A DNA stretch of 20,848 nt from NCBI GenBank assembly GCA_964481035.1, contig CAYZSE010000049.1, forward strand, positions 1-20,848. Reading direction: 5' to 3'. The stretch is from JAAAPF01 sp964481035 (GTDB taxonomy: Bacteria > Pseudomonadota > Alphaproteobacteria > Geminicoccales > Geminicoccaceae). The notes beneath the pieces were generated by a model. The model saw nothing but the letters and a program-made list of their open reading frames with translations. It did no database searches and was not told where the DNA came from. Positions 16,661 through 20,848 of the stretch are shown piece by piece. How positions within the stretch are numbered: the first letter of the stretch is position 1; each line of letters begins with the position of its first letter. Both the position numbers and the translations under genes were made by a program.

Positions 16661-19043
16661 GCTCCGCCCGCGCCGCCGCCGGCGAACGGCCGAGGATCCG
16701 CCCCGCCGCCGCGGCGCCCGACAGGTAGGCCGCCTCGATGCGCCCGCCGAGGCACCAGTCACCGCAGGCGGCAACGCCCGCCGCCGCGTCGAACAGGCAG
16801 GGCTCGCCCGCCGGTGCCGCGGCGAGCGCGAAGCGCCAGCGATGGGCCCGGGCGAAGGTCGCCTCAGGCAACGGGCCGCCCGCGACCGCCCCGAGCGCCG
16901 CGCGAAGATCGCCGAGCACGTCCGCCGCCGCGCGCTCGAGGTTGGCCGCCGACCAGTCCGGCCGGGCGTGGACGACCCACGCTTCGCCGTCCGGCCGCCC
17001 GGGCTTGCTCGTGTTGCGCGCCGCCCAGGCGAGGACCGGATGCTCCGGCCGGATCACCTCGGCGAGCGGCAGAGCCTCGGAGAACGCAAACAGCCCCGCC
17101 CAGCACGGCGCCATGGGCGCTTTCGCCGCCCGCTCGCGCAGCGCCGGCAGCGGTGCGAGCAAGGCCGCCGCCTGCGGCGCCGGCACGGCGACCACGACGA
17201 GATCGAAGCGACCGCGCCCCTCGCCCGCCTCGTCGATCAGCCGCCAGGCGCCGGCCTCGGGAACCAGCACGGTGATCCGTGTGTCGTCGACGACGTCGAG
17301 GTCGGCGGCGAGGTGCCGGCCGAGGGCGCTCATCCCCGGCACGCCCACCCACCAGTCGTCGCCACCGCCCGCCGCTTCCCGCCCGCCCGGCTGCCACCGG
17401 GCGACCAGACCCCGCTCGGCCCAGGCGGCGACGAGGCGGGCGAAGCGCGGATCGCGGGCGGTGAAGTACTGGGCGCCGTGGTCGAAGGCGGCCTCGTCGG
17501 CCCGGCGCGTCGCCAGCCGGCCGCCGCGCCCGACCGACTTCTCGAACACGGTGACCGGCAGGCGATGGTCGGCGAGCGTCCGCGCGCAGACCAGCCCCGC
17601 CAACCCCGCGCCGATCACAGCGATGCGCGGTGCCGTACCGTTCGGCCGGTCGACCCGGCGGCGGTAGGCGGCGAGGTCGAGGCGCGCGGCGTGGCTCGCC
17701 GTCGGTCGCGCGCGCAGCGTGCCCACGACCTGCGACGGCGGCTCGAACGGCCTGTCGAACAGCCCGAGGCACCAGAAGAGCCCGCCATAGGAGTTCGGAT
17801 CGCGACCGTCGAGCGCGTAGCGGTGGTTGAGCTCGACCAGCCGTGCCTGCGCCTGCTCGGGCGTCGCCGACCAGCCGACTAGCGCCTTGCCCCAGGTCAT
17901 CCGCAGATTGTTGTGCAGCTCGCCGTGGACGACGAGCGAGGTCTGCGCCGCGTCCCAGAGCGCATCGCCCGTCTTGCCGCGCGAGAGGGTCTCGATGTCG
18001 AAGACCCGCGGCCGCGGATCGCCCCGATGCGCGTCGAGCGTCGCCTGCGCCCAAGGGGGCAGCGCCGCCAGGGTCTCGATCTCGGGGGTGTGGAAGCACC
18101 AGGCGTGCGCGAGCTCGCGCCAGACGAGGAGCTCGTCGAGGAACTTTTCCGCCCCCGGCCCGCCCACCGCCTGGGCCTCGCGGGCGACGACGAAGGGCGA
18201 GACGTGGCCGAGATGGAGGTACGCCGACATCCGGCTGACCCCGTCGCGGTCGACGGCGTCGTTGCGCCGGCTCGCATAGCGTCGCAGGGCGCCGTCGCGG
18301 AACGCCGCCCAGCGGGCGTAGCCGGCGCGGCTGCCGCCGACGGTGTCGGCGATCGGCCCGACGGTGTGGTCGATGGCCGAGGCGGCGACGAGCGCCTCGA
18401 GGTCCACCGTGCGCGGCTCGACCGGCGCGAACGGCAGGTCCGCCGGCAGCGCCGAGACGATGCGCCCGGCAAACGGCGGCCACGGCAGGGCGAGCCGCTC
18501 GGCCCGCGCCGCCTCGGTCGCCTTCCTGAAGCGAAACGCCCGCTCGGGGCGCGAGCGCACGAGCCGCATCGGCAGAATGCAGGCGGTATCGACGAGCAGC
18601 ACCGGCGCCGGGGAAGCGGCGGCGAGCGCTCTCGCCTCGCCCCGGAGATGCGGGGTCGGCAGATCCTCGGTGACGACGGCGACGGCGCGGCCGGCGAGCG
18701 TCGCCAGCACCGGCCCGTCGTCGCCCGGCCGCTCGACGTGCAGCGCGTAGGCGATGCCCGCGGCTTCCAGCTCGGCGGCGACGTCCGCTGCCCCTTCGAG
18801 GGCGAAGCGGTGCAGGCGGTCGCTGGCGAAGGGCTCGCTTGCCGCGATCGCCTGGACGACGACGAGCGGCCGGGCGAATGCGTCGGCGAGGGTCAGCGCC
18901 ACGTCGAGCGCCGGGTTGTCGTGGCCGCGCGCGGCGGTGCGCAGCCAGTAGAGCACGAGATCGCCCGCCGGCACGGTGTCACTGCCGAGGGCGCGGGCCC
19001 GCTCGGCGAGGTGATCGGGCAGGTGGGTGATGAGCGCGTGCAT
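16611..19043 (-). CDS. Fusion of class II CPD photolyase-like domain and renalase-like FAD oxidoreductase
   Basis: The 810-aa product joins two flavoprotein domains. Residues 28-460 form a class II photolyase, including LYWLRTAARGHDNPALDVAL, FLDELLVWRELAHAWCFHTP (301-320) and ALNHRYALDGRDPN-type sequence (LNHRYALDGRDPN, 405-417). The electron-transfer tryptophans W363, W384 and W391, the flavin-contact N406, and the putative CPD contacts E304, W308, M382 and W424 all match Methanosarcina mazei positions at a constant +3 offset (numbering from memory). Residues 472-785 are a separate oxidoreductase with VIGAGLAGLVCARTL, VFEKSVGRGGRLATRR, DHGAQYFTARDPRF and a closing GDWCLGGRIEAAYLSG, typical of renalase-like amine oxidoreductases. 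A low-complexity Ala/Ser tail ends the protein. The ATG at 19043 follows GGAGG by 4 nt. DNA-repair photolyase activity is likely. The second domain's substrate is unknown. Confidence 0.9.
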   Translation of the reverse strand: MHALITHLPDHLAERARALGSDTVPAGDLVLYWLRTAARGHDNPALDVALTLADAFARPLVVVQAIAASEPFASDRLHRFALEGAADVAAELEAAGIAYALHVERPGDDGPVLATLAGRAVAVVTEDLPTPHLRGEARALAAASPAPVLLVDTACILPMRLVRSRPERAFRFRKATEAARAERLALPWPPFAGRIVSALPADLPFAPVEPRTVDLEALVAASAIDHTVGPIADTVGGSRAGYARWAAFRDGALRRYASRRNDAVDRDGVSRMSAYLHLGHVSPFVVAREAQAVGGPGAEKFLDELLVWRELAHAWCFHTPEIETLAALPPWAQATLDAHRGDPRPRVFDIETLSRGKTGDALWDAAQTSLVVHGELHNNLRMTWGKALVGWSATPEQAQARLVELNHRYALDGRDPNSYGGLFWCLGLFDRPFEPPSQVVGTLRARPTASHAARLDLAAYRRRVDRPNGTAPRIAVIGAGLAGLVCARTLADHRLPVTVFEKSVGRGGRLATRRADEAAFDHGAQYFTARDPRFARLVAAWAERGLVARWQPGGREAAGGGDDWWVGVPGMSALGRHLAADLDVVDDTRITVLVPEAGAWRLIDEAGEGRGRFDLVVVAVPAPQAAALLAPLPALRERAAKAPMAPCWAGLFAFSEALPLAEVIRPEHPVLAWAARNTSKPGRPDGEAWVVHARPDWSAANLERAAADVLGDLRAALGAVAGGPLPEATFARAHRWRFALAAAPAGEPCLFDAAAGVAACGDWCLGGRIEAAYLSGAAAAGRILGRSPAAARAELSPARTSPAAASASWR

Positions 19044-19136
19044 CGATCCTCCGTCGTGCGAAGGAGCTAGGCCCGCGCCCGCCCGCGCCAAGTCGCTGCA
19101 CACCGATGGGCGACAAACCGGGATCCGTCACCTAGG

Positions 19137-19142
19137 TATAGT
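19137..19142 (+). promoter_or_regulatory. Possible -10 element for the ETF-QO gene
   Basis: TATAGT (19137-19142) matches five of six bases of TATAAT in the 136-bp gap between the divergent photolyase fusion and ETF-QO genes, 38 nt before the GTG start. No good -35 hexamer is seen at 16-18 nt upstream, so the call rests on the -10 alone. Confidence 0.35.
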
Positions 19143-19179
19143 GCAGATGCGAAGTGCGAAGCGAGCGAGGAGAGGGCCG

Positions 19180-20805
19180 GTGGAACGCGAAGCCATGGAG
19201 TTCGACGTCGTCATCGTGGGCGCCGGGCCGGCCGGCCTCACCGCCGCGATCCGCCTCATGCAGCTCGCCGAGGAGGCCAGCCGCGAGCTTTCGGTCTGCG
19301 TCCTCGAGAAGGGCTCGGAGGTTGGCGCGCACATCCTCTCGGGCGCCGTCCTCGAGCCGCGCGCCCTCGACGAGCTCCTCCCCGACTGGCAGGAGCGCTC
19401 GGCTCCTTTGAGGACCGCGGCCAAGTCGGACCTCTTCTACTTCTTGACCGAGAAGCGGTCTTTCCGCCTGCCGACGCCGCCGCAGATGAACAATCACGGC
19501 AACTACATCATTTCGCTGGGCAACTTCTGCCGCTGGCTCGCCGAGCAGGCCGAGGCGATGGGCGTCGAGATCTACCCGGGCTTCGCCGCCGCCGAGGTCC
19601 TCTACGACGACGACGGGCGGATCGCCGGCGTCGCCACCGGCGACATGGGCATCGCCCGCGACGGCTCGAGGAAGGACGACCACCAGCCGGGGATGGAGCT
19701 GCGCGCCAAGGTGACGCTGTTCGGCGAGGGCTGCCGCGGCTCCTTGACCAAGCAGCTCATGGAGCGCCACGACCTCAGGAAGGACGCCCAACCGCAGAGC
19801 TACGCCATCGGCATCAAGGAACTCTGGGAGGTCGCGCCCGGGGCGCACGATGCGGGCAAGATCGTCCACACCGTCGGCTGGCCCTTGGACCGCAAGACCT
19901 ATGGTGGCTCGTTCCTCTACCACCTGGAGGACAACCTCGTCTCGGTCGGCTTCGTCATCGGCCTCGACTACGAGAACCCCTATCTCTCGCCGTTCGACGA
20001 GTTCCAGCGCTTCAAGCACCACCCCTTGATCCGGCCGACCTTCGAGGGCGGCCGGCGGGTCTCCTACGGGGCCCGTGCGCTCAACGAGGGCGGCTTCCAG
20101 GCGGTCCCCGAGGTGGCCCTGCCCGGCGGGATGATCATGGGCTGCGCCGCCGGCTTCTTGAACGTGCCCAAGATCAAGGGCACCCACACCGCGATGAAGT
20201 CGGCGATCGTTGCCGCCGAACGGGCGTTCGCCGCCGTCACCGCCGACGATCCGACGCTCGTTTCGGGCTACCGCGACGCCCTCGAGGGGAGCTGGCTCTG
20301 GGACGAGCTCTACCGGGTCCGCAACATCCGACCGTCGTTCCGCTGGGGGCTCTGGGGCGGCATGGCCTATTCGGGCCTCGACACCTACGTCCTGCGCGGC
20401 CGCGCGCCCTGGACGCTCGCCAACCACGCGGACCACACCCGGCTCAAGAAGGCCAAGGACGCGACGCCGATCGCCTATCCCAAGCCCGACGGGGTCATCA
20501 GCTTCGACAAGCTCTCCTCGGTGTTCCTCTCCAACACCTACCACGAGGAGGACCAGCCGGTGCACCTGACGTTGAAGGACGAGCGCGTCGCCATCGAGGT
20601 CAACTACAACGAGTACGCTTCGCCGGAGACCCGCTACTGCCCGGCCGGCGTCTACGAGATCGTCGAGGAGGAGGGCCGCCCGCGACTGCAGATCAACGCG
20701 CAGAACTGCGTCCACTGCAAGACCTGCGACATCAAGGACCCCACCCAGAACATCGACTGGGTCGTCCCCGAAGGGTCCGGCGGCCCGAACTACCCGAACA
20801 TGTGA
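19180..20805 (+). CDS. Electron transfer flavoprotein-ubiquinone oxidoreductase (ETF-QO)
   Basis: ETF-QO is a membrane-associated FAD and 4Fe-4S protein that passes electrons from electron-transfer flavoprotein, reduced by fatty-acid and amino-acid oxidation, to ubiquinone. The 541-aa product opens with MEREAMEFDVVIVGAGPAGL, carrying the GxGxxG dinucleotide fold (14-19). It continues with GAHILSGAVLEP (49-60), LFGEGCRGSLTKQL, GTHTAMKSAIVAAE and the C-terminal ferredoxin-like cluster ligands C487, C510, C513 and C516 (RYCPAGVYE and NCVHCKTC). It ends in GGPNYPNM, typical of the family. The GTG at 19180 is chosen because homologues begin MERE-MEFDVV and AGGAGAGGG lies just upstream. An ATG at 19195 is a possible alternative. 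It is divergent from the photolyase fusion. No etfAB genes are in the window. Confidence 0.96.
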   Translation: MEREAMEFDVVIVGAGPAGLTAAIRLMQLAEEASRELSVCVLEKGSEVGAHILSGAVLEPRALDELLPDWQERSAPLRTAAKSDLFYFLTEKRSFRLPTPPQMNNHGNYIISLGNFCRWLAEQAEAMGVEIYPGFAAAEVLYDDDGRIAGVATGDMGIARDGSRKDDHQPGMELRAKVTLFGEGCRGSLTKQLMERHDLRKDAQPQSYAIGIKELWEVAPGAHDAGKIVHTVGWPLDRKTYGGSFLYHLEDNLVSVGFVIGLDYENPYLSPFDEFQRFKHHPLIRPTFEGGRRVSYGARALNEGGFQAVPEVALPGGMIMGCAAGFLNVPKIKGTHTAMKSAIVAAERAFAAVTADDPTLVSGYRDALEGSWLWDELYRVRNIRPSFRWGLWGGMAYSGLDTYVLRGRAPWTLANHADHTRLKKAKDATPIAYPKPDGVISFDKLSSVFLSNTYHEEDQPVHLTLKDERVAIEVNYNEYASPETRYCPAGVYEIVEEEGRPRLQINAQNCVHCKTCDIKDPTQNIDWVVPEGSGGPNYPNM

Positions 20806-20831
20806 AGCGGGCGGGGTGGAGGTGGGCGGTG

Positions 20832-20848
20832 ATGGACGAGACCGGCCT
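20832..20848 (+). CDS. Possible start of a further gene, cut by the window end
   Basis: An ATG at 20832 (residues MDETG) follows GGAGG (20818-20822) by 9 nt, 26 nt beyond the ETF-QO stop. Only 17 bases are visible, so neither function nor reality can be judged. A GTG at 20829 in the same frame is an alternative start. Confidence 0.25.

Overview
This 20.8-kb window is a very GC-rich, gene-dense stretch of bacterial chromosome. It is most likely from an alphaproteobacterium. Two conserved gene orders point that way (rplU-rpmA-obgE-proB and gyrA-coaD-queA-tgt), as do an electron-transfer-flavoprotein:ubiquinone oxidoreductase and a sigma factor resembling Rhodobacter RpoE. Several starts are GTG or TTG. 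No tRNA, rRNA or CRISPR array was seen.

Layout. Positions 1-281 hold the decayed 3' end of an IS256-family insertion sequence, which stops just past proB. Positions 299-3099 (minus strand) are the rplU-rpmA-obgE-proB operon, with a good sigma-70-like promoter at 3154-3181. Divergent from it is a YbdK-type carboxylate-amine ligase (3219-4352), which converges with an RpoE-like ECF sigma gene that has no adjacent anti-sigma gene. Next on the plus strand are prfC, a closely linked Cys-based phosphatase gene, and an RhlE-type DEAD-box helicase gene. An unrecognised 304-codon gene (9109-10023, minus) follows. Then comes a minus-strand block read from right to left: an AlkA-like DNA glycosylase, gyrA, coaD, queA and tgt. 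coaD/queA and queA/tgt each overlap by 4 nt. A gene-poor 380-bp gap (16231-16610) holds a 13-bp inverted repeat and what may be a frameshifted small gene. At the right end an 810-aa fusion of a class II photolyase with a renalase-like FAD oxidoreductase (16611-19043, minus) diverges from ETF-QO (19180-20805, plus). A further gene may start at 20832.

How the genes work together. The left operon combines ribosome components, a ribosome-assembly GTPase and proline synthesis. QueA and Tgt both belong to queuosine tRNA modification. GyrA, the glycosylase and the photolyase fusion deal with DNA topology and repair. RF3 and RhlE act in translation and RNA metabolism.

Three things stand out most. 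First, the Tgt protein has lost three of the four residues that bind the structural zinc in the family, while its catalytic core is intact. Second, the photolyase is fused to a second, complete flavoprotein domain, and its electron-transfer tryptophans and CPD-contact residues are kept. Third, an IS remnant sits where proA would be expected after proB. No wholly new multi-gene system was evident.
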